This document shows, in pieces, positions 7,817-16,468 of a stretch of DNA of 64,000 nt; position 1 is the first letter of the stretch, and every line of letters starts with the position of its first letter. A program made the translations under genes and the position numbers. The stretch comes from CBDCYS01 sp965226245 (lineage in GTDB: Bacteria > Acidobacteriota > Terriglobia > Bryobacterales > UBA6623), in the NCBI GenBank assembly GCA_965226245.1, contig CBDDCL010000009.1, forward strand, positions 13,918 through 77,917, written 5' to 3'. The notes beneath the pieces are model-generated. The model was not told the origin of the DNA. It saw only the letters and a list, made by a program, of their open reading frames with translations, and ran no database searches.

Positions 7817-10672
7817 ATGACGCCATACGAGTTCATCACCAAATGGCGCGCCTCCGAGCTGAAAGAGCGCTCGGCGTCGCAGGAGCACTTCATCGACCTG
7901 TGCCGGCTGCTCGGCGAGCCGACGCCGGCCGAGGCCGACCCGACCGGCGAGGCGTACTGCTTCGAGCGCGGCGCCCGCAAGGACACCGGCGGCGACGGAT
8001 GGGCCGACGTCTGGAAGCGCCACCACTTCGCCTGGGAGTACAAGGGCAAGCTGGCCGACCTTGATGCCGCGTTCGGCCAGCTCCGCCTCTATGCGCTCGC
8101 GCTGGAGAACCCGCCGCTGCTAATCGTCTCCGACATGCTGCGGTTCCGCATTCGCACCAACTGGACGAACAGCGTCAGCAAGACCTACGAATTAGGACTG
8201 GACGACCTGGCCGACGCCACGGCACGCGATAGACTCAAGTGGGCGTTCTCGGACCCCGAGCGGTTGCGGCCGGGCGAGACGCGGCAATCGCTCACCGAGC
8301 GCGCGGCGGCGTCCTTCGCGACGGTCGCGCAGGCGTTGCGAGAGCGCAGCCACGACCCGCACGCGGTCGCACACTTTGTCAACCGGCTCGTCTTCTGCAT
8401 GTTCGCCGACGACGTGGGCCTGCTGCCCGGCCACATGTTCACGCGGATGCTGGAGCAGGCGCGGCGCACACCGGCGCACTTCGCGGACTTGGCCGGCGAC
8501 CTCTTCGGCGTGATGGCTCGCGGCGGCCGGATCGGCTTCGAGACCGTCGAGTGGTTCAACGGCGGACTCTTCGACGACGGCGCGGCGCTGCCGCTGGAGC
8601 AGTCCGACATCGACGCCGTGCTTGCGGCGTCGCGGTTGGACTGGTCGGAGATCGACCCCTCGATCCTCGGCACGCTGTTCGAGCGCGGGCTCGACCCCGG
8701 CAAGCGCGTGCAGCTCGGGGCGCACTACACGGACCGCGACAAGATCATGCTGATCGTCGAGCCGGTGGTGATCCGCCCGTGGCTCGCCCAGTGGGAGACC
8801 GAGAAGGCCGAGATCGCCGCCGAGTTGGACCGCGCGGACGCGGCCAAGTCACCGACCACGCGCACGAAGCGGCGGAACGACGCCGAGCGGCGGTACCGGA
8901 CGTTCCTCAACCGGCTGAGAGCGTTCACTGTGCTCGACCCGGCGTGCGGCTCGGGCAACTTCCTGTATCTGGCCTTGCAGGCGCTCAAAGACCTGGAGCA
9001 CCGGGTGCAGTTCGAGGCCGAGGCGCTCGGCTTCCAGCGGGCGTTCCCAGAGGTCGGGCCGGCCAACGTCAAGGGCATCGAGATCAACCCCTACGCGGCG
9101 GAGTTGGCCCGCGTGTCGGTGTGGATCGGCGAGATCCAGTGGATGCGTCGCAACGGCTTCTCGGAGGCCCGCGACCCGATCCTGAAACCGCTCGACACCA
9201 TCGAGCGCCGCGACGCGATCCTGACTCCCGACGGCGCGGAACCGGACTGGCCGAAGGCGGACGTGGTGATCGGCAATCCGCCGTTTCTGGGCGACAAGCT
9301 GCTGATCCGCCATCTCGGAAACGACTACGTGGCACGCCTGCGGAAGACCTACTCCGGTCGGTTGCCCGCACAAGCCGATCTCGTCTGCTACTGGTTCGAG
9401 AAGGCTGCCAAGCAGATCCCGGCCGGCAGGGCGACACGAGCGGGTCTCGTTGCGACGAACTCGATTCGAGGCGGCGCGAACCGGCGGGCTTTGGATGCGG
9501 CAACCGAAGCAGGGCGAATCTTCGAGGCGTGGAGCGACGAACCGTGGGTCATCGACGGAGCCGCCGTGAGGGTGTCGCTGGTCTGCTTCTCGAGGGCCGA
9601 CGACAACTCCGTGTCCAGCGCTCATCTCGACGGACAGTCGGTCGACGAGATCTACGCGGACCTGACGGCACGCAGCGAGGGAACAGTCGGAATCGACCTC
9701 ACCGCCGTCCGGCGTCTACCGGCCAACTCCGGTGTCGCTTTCATCGGCGATGCGAAGCATGGCACATTCGACGTTTCCGGCGACCAAGCGCGCGAGTGGC
9801 TGCGTCTGCCGGCAAACCCGAACGGCCGCACGAACGCGGATGTCCTGAAGCCGTGGCGAAACGGCATGGACCTGACCCGTCGCACCGCCGGCAAGTGGAT
9901 CGTCGATTTCGGTTGGCAGATGTCTGAGGCTGACGCGGCCCTGTACGAGGAGCCGTTCCGATGGGTGCAGGAGCATGTCTACCCGTTGCGCCGCCACAAC
10001 CACCGCGCGGCCTACCGCAAGCACTGGTGGCGACACGGCGAGCCGAGACAGGGCATGTGGCGGGCGCTGAAGGGGCGTCGGCGGTACATTGCAACGCCGC
10101 GGGTCGCCAAGCACCGGCTGTTCGTCTGGTGCGACTCGCGGATCTGTCCCGATTCCTCACAGACCATCTTCGCTCGCGACGACGACACGACGTTCGGCAT
10201 CCTACACAGCCGGTTCCACGAGGTCTGGTCGCTACGGCTCGGGACGAGCCTGGAAGACCGACCCCGCTACACGCCGAGCACCACGTTCGAGACGTTCCCG
10301 TTCCCGCCCGGCCTGACGCCGAACGTTCCCGCCAGCGAGTACGCCTCCGACCCGCGCGCCGTGGCTGTAGCCCTGGAAGCCCGACGGTTGGTCGAGCTGC
10401 GTGACCGCTGGCTGAACCCGCCCGAATGGGTCGAGTGGGTAGACGAGCCGGTTCCCGGCTACCCGATGCGGCCCGTGCCCCGCGACGAGGCCGCGGCGAA
10501 GGCGCTCAAGAAGCGGACGCTGACGAACCTCTACAATGCCCGGCCGCAGTGGCTCGCGGATGCGCACGAGGCTCTTGACGCGGCCGTGGCCGCCGCGTAC
10601 GGTTGGTCGGAGGACATCTCCGACGACGAGGTTCTGCGGGAGTTGCTGGCTCTGAACGGCGGCGACTTGTGA
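7817..10672 (+). CDS. MmeI-like single-chain restriction-modification enzyme
   Basis: 951 aa. The N-terminal third carries a PD-(D/E)xK-type nuclease core (DVWKRHHFAWEYKGK, residues ~63-77, followed by a QLRLYALALENPPLLIVSD strand). The middle carries a class I methyltransferase with motif I DPACGSGNFL (near 374) and motif IV NPPF (near 488). The C-terminal part (from ~600) is the target-recognition region, with a conserved SRICPDSSQTIFARDDDTTF-like segment. Type IIL enzymes such as MmeI combine cutting, adenine methylation and specificity in one chain. The related DISARM methylase DrmMI is an alternative, but no DISARM partners (DrmA, DrmB) are nearby. Length is typical and no frameshift is seen. 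It faces the Abi-type gene in a small defence island. Confidence 0.85.
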   Translation: MTPYEFITKWRASELKERSASQEHFIDLCRLLGEPTPAEADPTGEAYCFERGARKDTGGDGWADVWKRHHFAWEYKGKLADLDAAFGQLRLYALALENPPLLIVSDMLRFRIRTNWTNSVSKTYELGLDDLADATARDRLKWAFSDPERLRPGETRQSLTERAAASFATVAQALRERSHDPHAVAHFVNRLVFCMFADDVGLLPGHMFTRMLEQARRTPAHFADLAGDLFGVMARGGRIGFETVEWFNGGLFDDGAALPLEQSDIDAVLAASRLDWSEIDPSILGTLFERGLDPGKRVQLGAHYTDRDKIMLIVEPVVIRPWLAQWETEKAEIAAELDRADAAKSPTTRTKRRNDAERRYRTFLNRLRAFTVLDPACGSGNFLYLALQALKDLEHRVQFEAEALGFQRAFPEVGPANVKGIEINPYAAELARVSVWIGEIQWMRRNGFSEARDPILKPLDTIERRDAILTPDGAEPDWPKADVVIGNPPFLGDKLLIRHLGNDYVARLRKTYSGRLPAQADLVCYWFEKAAKQIPAGRATRAGLVATNSIRGGANRRALDAATEAGRIFEAWSDEPWVIDGAAVRVSLVCFSRADDNSVSSAHLDGQSVDEIYADLTARSEGTVGIDLTAVRRLPANSGVAFIGDAKHGTFDVSGDQAREWLRLPANPNGRTNADVLKPWRNGMDLTRRTAGKWIVDFGWQMSEADAALYEEPFRWVQEHVYPLRRHNHRAAYRKHWWRHGEPRQGMWRALKGRRRYIATPRVAKHRLFVWCDSRICPDSSQTIFARDDDTTFGILHSRFHEVWSLRLGTSLEDRPRYTPSTTFETFPFPPGLTPNVPASEYASDPRAVAVALEARRLVELRDRWLNPPEWVEWVDEPVPGYPMRPVPRDEAAAKALKKRTLTNLYNARPQWLADAHEALDAAVAAAYGWSEDISDDEVLRELLALNGGDL

Positions 10673-10750
10673 GCGAGCATGTGGCAACGACGAGTGCCGG
10701 CCGTGGTGCGTTGGGGCGTGACCGGTCGCGGGCGCCCCTGTGAACCCGCA

Positions 10751-10927
10751 CTACGCCACATGATCGGCGTCATGCCTCCTGGATGGGGCATCCAATGGTG
10801 ACAAACCGAACTCTCGGGAAGAGATCATCGCTCTGATGAGCGCCCGGTCGCGCAAGCGGACGAGGGACGGGTCCTCTGATTGCGTTCTGTGCTTGCGCTT
10901 CACAATGCGGGCCGTCTCGATCCTCAT
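10751..10927 (-). CDS. small protein coupled to the Abi gene
   Basis: A 58-codon frame (MRIETARIVKRKHRTQSED...). Its ATG overlaps the stop codon of the abortive-infection gene (ATGA), an arrangement typical of co-translated pairs. It is rich in Arg/Lys and hydroxyl residues, with no recognised domain. It ends shortly before the 3' end of the convergent restriction-modification gene. It may be a genuine partner of the Abi protein or the start of a truncated second gene. Confidence 0.4.
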   Translation of the reverse strand: MRIETARIVKRKHRTQSEDPSLVRLRDRALIRAMISSREFGLSPLDAPSRRHDADHVA

Positions 10928-12087
10928 GCTATTGCCTTCCGCTTTCTCTCATCCCAAGTCTCGATGAAAAACGCAACAAGGGTGTGGGAGGCGTGGACGG
11001 CGAGACGTGCGTGCCGCGCCTGAAGCCGATAGGCCCGACGGCCACGCCCGTGAGCGGAGCCCGTGTGCGTGCGGAGAGATCCGATGCCGTCCACGACGGA
11101 GTTCAGGCCGGAGAGGACCTTCTTTACGTCGTCATCCCCAATGGAGGAAGGGTCAAGCCCCAAGTGCTTGCTGGCCATCTTCCAGAGAGGCTTCAGGCTT
11201 TGGTCCGCGGGCATTTCAACGCTGTTGTCTTCGATGTAGACCTTGAAGAGCGATTCGAGGATCGAACACGCAGCGGTAATGGCGGCCGGCGGGTCTTTCT
11301 CGACGTTCGCCAGCGCCCGCTCGAACTCCATGTCAACGCCGGCAAGATCGCGGTCCTTGAGAACCTGGTTCAAGGATTTGGTGGGCAGCGCGGTGGCGGC
11401 TCCGAGAATGAGGCCGCCCTGATGATAGGAAAGGCCAAACTGCGCCAGGACATCGTGAATCCGCTTTCGTCCAGCCTCCTGTTCTTCCTGTCGAAAAGTT
11501 TGATCCACCTCCATGAACTCTTCCAAGATCTTGCCCAGTACGGCCGCCGGATTCGGGGCCTCGATGTGCATCCGCTTCAACCATGCCTGGCACTTGGTGA
11601 CGCAATTCCCCTCGGGCACTTCGCCGACAGCGCCCGCCTCGTAGAACAAGATCTCCAAAGCGCGGTGGTTATAGATGAAGGATCCAAGCACATCGCCGAT
11701 GACGGAGCATACAGGGACAGGAAGAGGTTTGGCGGGTGCCGGAGGCGTTGCTCTCTCCGCCGCGTCGAGCGAGTCGAGCGTGCCTTCAATATCGGGGAGC
11801 AGAGCGTCGATCTCCGCGCTGGCGGCGAATACCGAGTAGGGGTTGTCGACTTCGATATCGAGGGCGTTCAGCCGAAACGCAACGGCTTCCGGAAGAATGG
11901 GGCTGGCCAATCGCTGGAGCTGAACGAGCAGGTAGCGGTAACCAAGAGTGACCGCCGTTTGTTCATCGGGGTCGTCGGACGGGCCGCAAAAGCGGTAGTT
12001 CCGGACGTATGCGATGGTGCTTCGGATTTTTTCTCGCTTTGCGGCGTCGATGCTGGGTGCTCTGCGAGCTTCTGCGTTGCTTGCCAT
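10924..12087 (-). CDS. abortive infection family protein (Abi_C domain)
   Basis: About 387 aa starting MASNAEARRAPSIDAAKREK. The C-terminal ~130 residues match the abortive-infection C-terminal domain: AITAACSILESLFKVYIED, then a VVDGIGSLRTHTGSAHGRGR segment and HARLAVHASHTLVAFFIETW near the end. The His-rich RTHTGSAHG stretch is the family signature. Members are associated with phage-induced host shutdown, but the mechanism is unknown. The frame is open further upstream into the IS1380 end at 12112. I chose the ATG at 12087 because the extra residues are encoded by the IS. The insertion sits only ~25 bp before the start and may replace its promoter. Confidence 0.75.
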   Translation of the reverse strand: MASNAEARRAPSIDAAKREKIRSTIAYVRNYRFCGPSDDPDEQTAVTLGYRYLLVQLQRLASPILPEAVAFRLNALDIEVDNPYSVFAASAEIDALLPDIEGTLDSLDAAERATPPAPAKPLPVPVCSVIGDVLGSFIYNHRALEILFYEAGAVGEVPEGNCVTKCQAWLKRMHIEAPNPAAVLGKILEEFMEVDQTFRQEEQEAGRKRIHDVLAQFGLSYHQGGLILGAATALPTKSLNQVLKDRDLAGVDMEFERALANVEKDPPAAITAACSILESLFKVYIEDNSVEMPADQSLKPLWKMASKHLGLDPSSIGDDDVKKVLSGLNSVVDGIGSLRTHTGSAHGRGRRAYRLQARHARLAVHASHTLVAFFIETWDERKRKAIA

Positions 12088-12111
12088 TCGGGATGCCGGT
12101 AATAGAGTGGC

Positions 12112-13913
12112 ACCTGAATTATGCACCGATTCGGCGTAGCCATCGCCGATGGAGTTGTGGCGGTAGCGGCAGTCGTGTCAACTCAGTAATCTGGCAAGTC
12201 GTCTTTTCTGCGGTTTCCCTCCCTGTCTGAGCCGCCTGCCCATTCCGGCGGGGCAAAAGCGGGCCGGCAAGCGGCGTGTTCCCAGTACGTTGCGGCGAGT
12301 GCATGAAATTTTATGCACACAGTGCCCCTCAACTCAGCGCACCCTCCACCACCGGCGCGAAGCTCGATCCCGGTGGCCCCATCCCCCGCAGCCGCCGCAT
12401 CAGCCGCTCCAACAGGCCCTTTTCCTGATACTGATCGCTGTAGCTGACACCCGTTCTGCCGGCGTGCCGCCAGATCTTGGCCGCCACGAACAGAAAGCGC
12501 AGCCGCGCCGTCGCCAGGGTGGTGTGCCGCAGCGTCTCCACGCTGGCTTGGGCTTCGCGGTTGAACAGCAGCAGCCAGCAGTTGAGGTTGTAGGCCAGCA
12601 TGGCCAGCTGAAAGTGATTGCGGTTCATGTCAAAGCGGCGCGAGGGATGGGCCGCCAGCCCGGCGTCGTTGTTGGCCTCCTTGATGAGGTTCTCGGCTGC
12701 GGCGCGCTGATTGTAAAACCACGCCACCGCCGCGATCGGCTCGGCCAGGTTGGTGACAAACACGCGGTAGCTGTAAGCGCTGGTGGCGAACAACTGGTAT
12801 TGCTCGGCCGCGCCGGCCGCGGGCTCGTTTTCGTAACGCAGCGCCAGGAAACGGCAGGCCCGCGCCCAGCCTTGCGGCTGGTAGAGGAATTCGCATTCCG
12901 CGTCCGCGTCGGAGCGGGGCGAGGGTTTCCATTCTGCTTGCTGCAAGCGCTCGACCAGGCGCCGCGTTTTGCGCGCCACGATGACGAACTGACAAGCCGC
13001 CTTTTCATAGGCCTCCACCGCCTCCCAGCAATAAAAGCCGGAATCGGCCCGCGCCAAGATTTTCTTCACGCCGGCCGGCAAAGCCCGGAAAGCGCTCTCG
13101 AGGTGGGCGGCGATCTGTCGGCCCGTGGGCCGGTCGCCGCCGCGCAACCCGCCCATCAGGTATTCGCGCGTCTCGGCCAGGAAAGTCAGTATCGGCTGGT
13201 AGCTGCGCTTGCCCTTGTTCTTGGGGTTGTAACTCTTGCGCCCTCCCATCTGGTGGCCGTAGAGCGTGTGCACGGTGGTGTCGGTGTCCAGCGTCACCGT
13301 CTCCAATTTCACGTGGGCCGCGGCCCAGACTCGTTCCCGCAGCTGGCGCTGAATGGAAAGGATCTGCTGCGCCACGTTGAGATGCAGCGAGGCCAGAAAG
13401 CGCCACAGTGTGGATTGCGGCGGCAGCCGTGGCACTCTTAAGATGCCGGTCAGGATGGGATCGCGGGCGATGAAGCGCAGTTGGTGGAGCCGCGCAAAGC
13501 CGACATAGAGGCCCAGCACGAGGGCCAGCACGAACTGGTAGAGGCTCATCACACGGGTGATCCGTTGGGTCGTGATGGTTTCTTCCAGCAGCGCTTGGAA
13601 GCCAAGTTTTTCGAGCAGGGTGGCGACGGGTAGCAAGCCGCCGTAGGGAGTCAGATTCTTGCCGCGGAAGTGATAGGGCGTGGAAGCCCCGATTTTATTG
13701 GGCCGCGGGGCCCTTACCCCCGGGCCTTGTTTGACGGGCCTTGGGGAGCTATGCTGTTTTCGATTGGTAACCATTTGGGTGACCTCCTTGGGGTGGGTTG
13801 GCGAAGCTGGAATCTTTGCCAGCCTACCTTTTTACCCCATGTTTTCGGGGGTCTCCCAATGGTCCCTCGCGGCTCAGCCCTCCTCAGCTGCACCCGCAGT
13901 GCATAATTCAGGT
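12112..13913 (-). mobile_element. IS1380-family insertion sequence, copy A
   Basis: 1802 bp, bounded by the inverted terminal sequence ACCTGAATTATGCAC (12112-12126) and its complement (13899-13913). The same ends bound copy B (40461-42263) and a deleted derivative (57721-58252). No matching target duplication was found, so flanks may have been exchanged by recombination between copies. A palindromic GCATGAAATTTTATGCAC sequence lies just beyond the transposase stop. It splits an Eco29kI-like gene. Confidence 0.9.
12329..13774 (-). CDS. IS1380-family transposase
   Basis: 481 aa, nearly identical to the transposase at 40602-42047. DDE-type catalytic signatures include LDTDTTVHTLYG (first Asp), LARADSGFY (second Asp) and FYNQRAAAENLIKEANND (Glu), the layout of the IS1380 family. 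It is preceded by a strong ribosome site (AAGGAGG) ahead of the ATG. The frame is intact, so it is probably active or recently so. Confidence 0.9.
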   Translation of the reverse strand: MVTNRKQHSSPRPVKQGPGVRAPRPNKIGASTPYHFRGKNLTPYGGLLPVATLLEKLGFQALLEETITTQRITRVMSLYQFVLALVLGLYVGFARLHQLRFIARDPILTGILRVPRLPPQSTLWRFLASLHLNVAQQILSIQRQLRERVWAAAHVKLETVTLDTDTTVHTLYGHQMGGRKSYNPKNKGKRSYQPILTFLAETREYLMGGLRGGDRPTGRQIAAHLESAFRALPAGVKKILARADSGFYCWEAVEAYEKAACQFVIVARKTRRLVERLQQAEWKPSPRSDADAECEFLYQPQGWARACRFLALRYENEPAAGAAEQYQLFATSAYSYRVFVTNLAEPIAAVAWFYNQRAAAENLIKEANNDAGLAAHPSRRFDMNRNHFQLAMLAYNLNCWLLLFNREAQASVETLRHTTLATARLRFLFVAAKIWRHAGRTGVSYSDQYQEKGLLERLMRRLRGMGPPGSSFAPVVEGALS

Positions 13914-14046
13914 AGTACAGCGCATAAATTCCAGGTCCATCGATCCCCGCGATGTCGTCTAGCGGCCTCTGTTCTTGTTCCTCGAAGTGCGCGACAGTGC
14001 CAGCCATGAGATTCTCGTAGGTCAGCGGATCCCACAGGTCAGGCAT
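13914..14046 (-). pseudogene. Eco29kI-like restriction endonuclease, N-terminal fragment
   Basis: Starts MPDLWDPLTYENLMAGTVAH and reads through GIDGPGIYALYY, which matches the N-terminus of Eco29kI-family endonucleases (DPL-YENL and G-GIYALYYTG, a GIY-YIG nuclease signature). After ALYY the frame enters IS1380 copy A, so only ~44 residues remain. The rest of the gene is not found on the other side of the element, which indicates a deletion or a recombination between IS copies. Confidence 0.7.
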
Positions 14047-14132
14047 TACGCGTGCGCCTCAGTTCCACGATGGCCTCGTACAACGCCCGGCCGTTTGTCT
14101 TCCCGGCGCGGACGCTCCAGGAGGGGGACGCG
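14039..14132 (-). pseudogene. C-terminal tail of a truncated gene
   Basis: An open minus-strand frame reads SVRAGKTNGRALYEAIVELR and ends RTRNA with a TGA that overlaps the start of the Eco29kI-like gene by eight bases. This is the pattern of an operon partner, plausibly the cognate methyltransferase or a control protein. Its upstream part is replaced by the R1 repeat. The family cannot be told from so few residues. Confidence 0.4.
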
Positions 14133-14378
14133 GTTTATGAGGGAAAGGGCGGTTCGGCCCGTGCGGACGCGCCGAAAGGTTCCCCTTTCGGCTATACCAG
14201 CCGCCTAAGCCGCAACGGAGGGGCGGTGTCACCCGCAGGACCGTAGCGCAGCGTAGGAACCGCGCCAGCGGCTTAACTCGCCTCTCGGCGAAGGCTATCC
14301 GGGGTTTTGGGTTGGGTTTTGTTGTTGTCCCGTTTCTCCCGTTCCGCCGCGGTTTGCCGTAAGTCTTTTTTTTAGTGA
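14133..14378 (-). repeat. R module copy R1
   Basis: In reverse orientation this matches the core of R2 (37142-37545), R3 and R4: the CCGCGGCGGAACGGG-like block, the CCCAACCCAAAACCCC-like block, CGGATAGCCTTCGCCGAGAG, the tandem CTACGCT repeats, and a hairpin with stem CCGAAAGG/CCTTTCGG. It lies next to the iterons and RepA, so it is likely part of the origin region. Confidence 0.8.
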
Positions 14379-14530
14379 GTTATCCACAGGATCGTCGCTC
14401 CTACTACTTGTTCTTTAACTACTTGTTCTTTACTACTTGTAAGGGTGACCCGTAACAGCGAAGAATTTGGGGTCAAGGTGACCCGTAACAGCGAAAACCA
14501 GTGCCGCAGGGGTGACCCGTAACAGCGTGG
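14379..14530. other. putative plasmid origin (oriV) with iterons, type 1
   Basis: A DnaA box TTATCCACA (14380-14388) is followed by an AT-rich direct repeat (units of CTACTTGTTCTTTAA, 14402-14439). Three iterons follow, with sequence GTGACCCGTAACAGCG (14445, 14478, 14512). The spacings are 33 and 34 bp, about three helical turns. This is the classical arrangement of an iteron-controlled theta origin. It lies ~165 bp from the 3' end of the RepA gene. Confidence 0.75.
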
Positions 14531-14694
14531 AAAACTGCCACAAAGCACTGGAACTTGTGGAAAAACTTCGCGGCGGTCACGCTTGCATCGAGCCGCAGGA
14601 GCGCTCTGCAGCGGCTCCGCCACGCGCCGGAGGAGGACATGGGCGGCGCTTGAAGGGCCGTCAGGGGTCGCTCCTTGCGGCGGAAACGGGGAGA

Positions 14695-15672
14695 CTAGCG
14701 ACCTAGCTGGCCTTGATTGAGCGGTGCGATCATAGGGGTCGAGGGATGCAGAATCAGCGCCCCTTTGGCCGTCATGTAGTTTAACTCTGGCCAGGCCAGC
14801 TTGATCTTCTTCAACTCGCGCAGAACCTTGCGGCGAAAGGCTTGGACGGTGACCTTATCGTTGTCCCTGGTTGGCTCTACTCCGAACTGGCGGTACACCT
14901 GCCGCCAGGAGAGCCGCAGGGGGCTCTTTAGCGTGAAGGTGCGGTAGGCCACCCAGAGGTAGAGGTCGAGACCCAGGGAGGAGCGTTTGAGGGCCTTGAG
15001 CGTGTTCATATCGAGCGGCACAGGGTGGCGGATGATCTCGTTAAAGAACTTCTCGCTCAGTTCGATCTTGCTCTTCCACAACGTACGCTCGTCGGGGCGT
15101 TTGGGGTTCCACCAGAACTCGGTGCGGTCGGCGATCAACGCAGTGACGCTGGCATCCCCGCGCTCATCCTCGTAGGCCAGCGAGACCGTGCAACGGAAGA
15201 GCCGCCGCATCTGATTGCGGAGCCGGGTTTGCTCCCCTCGAGCGCCGCCGCTGGTGCTGTTGATTCCGAGTTTTCGCATGAACTCCGAGAGCGAGGCTCC
15301 CAGTACGAGCTCGCGCTTTTGCGTCCGCACCGCTTCGGTGCACACCCAGGCCATCAAGAGGCGCGGCAAGTTGCCGAACGGTAGTTTACTAATCGAGGTG
15401 GCGGACATAACTAAGGTGTACGGGCCGTTGCGGCGGATGTACTGCGCCCGGTTGCCGGGGTTGCTGCGGGGCAGGCTGCACAGCGCCATCATCCGCGCCA
15501 TGAAGCCGAGATCAGCGTCCGCTTCGCTGGCCCCAACCAACTGGTTCACCTGATCGGCCTGGGTGAAGTGGTGCACCGCCTGAGGCGAGGCTTCGCGGAG
15601 CTTTTTGACCGGACCGCCCAGATCGGCCAAGGCTTCACCGATCGGAACCAAGCCGTCCCGTTTGCGCGCCAT
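14695..15672 (-). CDS. repA: plasmid replication initiator RepA (RepA_C family)
   Basis: 325 aa starting MARKRDGLVPIGEALADLGG. The central signature of the 'plasmid encoded RepA' family is present: GNLPRLLMAWVCTEAVRTQK, LVLGASLSEFMRKLGI, then RGEQTRLRNQMRRLFRCTVS. The C-terminal half (LKALKRSSLGLDLYLWVAYR, RLSWRQVYRQFGVEP) looks like the winged-helix DNA-binding part. Initiators of this group bind iterons and open the origin. The matching iterons (type 1) lie downstream of the gene. It is the only rep gene recognised here, although two further iteron sets of different sequence exist at ~37 and ~56.5 kb. Confidence 0.85.
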   Translation of the reverse strand: MARKRDGLVPIGEALADLGGPVKKLREASPQAVHHFTQADQVNQLVGASEADADLGFMARMMALCSLPRSNPGNRAQYIRRNGPYTLVMSATSISKLPFGNLPRLLMAWVCTEAVRTQKRELVLGASLSEFMRKLGINSTSGGARGEQTRLRNQMRRLFRCTVSLAYEDERGDASVTALIADRTEFWWNPKRPDERTLWKSKIELSEKFFNEIIRHPVPLDMNTLKALKRSSLGLDLYLWVAYRTFTLKSPLRLSWRQVYRQFGVEPTRDNDKVTVQAFRRKVLRELKKIKLAWPELNYMTAKGALILHPSTPMIAPLNQGQLGR

Positions 15673-15807
15673 GCCCTATTCTCACATGTTCCCGTGACAG
15701 AAGGGGCACGCGTTCAGCGCCGCGGAGAGTAAAAAGGGGGCATCTGCAAATGGGATCGAGATCGCCATGGGGAGTCGCGGTTGTCGAGTCCCGCCGGAAG
15801 GGCGGGG

Positions 15808-16227
15808 ATGGGGACCGGCGAAGAGCCTCTACGGCGGAGGTTCTGCCGGGGGGCCGGCTGTGGCGTGGTGTTCTGGATCTGCCGTCATTGTGACCGGGGG
15901 CACCAATACTGCGGCGAGCGCTGCCGGCGGAAAGCGCGGCGGCGCCAACGGCGGGACGCCAACCGGCGGCACCAGCAAAGCCGGGAGGGACGGCTCGATC
16001 ACCGCGACCGGCAACGGGCCTACCGGGAACGCCGCGGCCTGCGGCGCGTGACGGATCATACTTCCCCCGCAGCCTACGATGCGGGCAGTATCGGGGTAGC
16101 GGAGCTTTCCCGGTCCGAAAACGGACCGGAAAGCTTCCGCGGGGGGGCTCGATATGCCGACTGCCCAGAATTCGAACCCGTCTGTATCATCTGCGGCCGC
16201 ACCCGCAAGGAAATCCTCACTTCGTGA
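15808..16227 (+). CDS. Cys/Arg-rich zinc-finger-like protein
   Basis: About 139 aa. An N-terminal Cys/His cluster (FCRGAGCGVVFWICRHCDRG, then HQYCGERCR) is followed by a very basic helix (RKARRRQRRDANRRHQQSRE). A second Cys pair, CIICGR, is near the C-terminus. The pattern recurs in small proteins on plasmids and transposons and suggests zinc and nucleic-acid binding, but the role is unknown. I chose ATG 15808 because a GGGCGGGG purine run precedes it. A TTG at 15781 is possible. It lies between repA and the antirestriction/T4SS operon. Confidence 0.5.
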   Translation: MGTGEEPLRRRFCRGAGCGVVFWICRHCDRGHQYCGERCRRKARRRQRRDANRRHQQSREGRLDHRDRQRAYRERRGLRRVTDHTSPAAYDAGSIGVAELSRSENGPESFRGGARYADCPEFEPVCIICGRTRKEILTS

Positions 16228-16258
16228 GGGGTGCTGACAACCAAGAGAGGGAGAAACC

Positions 16259-16453
16259 GTGATTCAAAAAAAGGAAGAGAACGGCGAGAAGTACGTCACG
16301 GCCACAACCGAGGCTGAATTTCACGCTGCGTTGAACCGGGGGTTCGCGGTTGAGGTGACGCCGGAGCTCGCGGATGAAATCGGAGTACCGATGAATGAGG
16401 ACGTGGGCACCGTGGCGGAGATCGACCAGGCGCGTTACGACCGTCACGACTAG
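16259..16453 (+). CDS. small hypothetical acidic protein
   Basis: 64 aa from a GTG start preceded by GAGAGGGAGAAACC, a convincing ribosome site. The sequence (MIQKKEENGEKYVTATTEAE...) is acidic, with no Cys, signal or membrane segment. It is followed 16 bp later by the ArdC-type gene, so it probably leads the same operon. Small acidic proteins next to antirestriction genes can be DNA mimics or regulators, but nothing specific can be shown. Confidence 0.55.
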   Translation: MIQKKEENGEKYVTATTEAEFHAALNRGFAVEVTPELADEIGVPMNEDVGTVAEIDQARYDRHD

Positions 16454-16468
16454 GAATGGAGGCGCCCG

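Noticed and set aside
7834..10800. Many long open frames on both strands over the restriction-modification gene (for example 8239-9927)
   Set aside because: They are Arg/Ala/Gly-rich shadows caused by high GC content in the third codon position. The 951-aa frame alone has recognisable nuclease and methylase motifs.
10984..12102. 372-aa plus-strand frame opposite the Abi gene
   Set aside because: The minus-strand product has the Abi_C signature and good composition. The plus frame has no recognisable motif.
12290..13441. 383-aa plus-strand frame opposite the IS1380 transposase (also 40566-41852 on the minus strand)
   Set aside because: Antisense shadow. It is present in both IS copies only because the sequences are the same.
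14379..14530. CRISPR array
   Set aside because: Three repeats of 16 bp at 33-34 bp intervals could suggest it, but the DnaA box, AT-rich block and nearby rep gene fit iterons. There are no cas genes and the repeats are too short.
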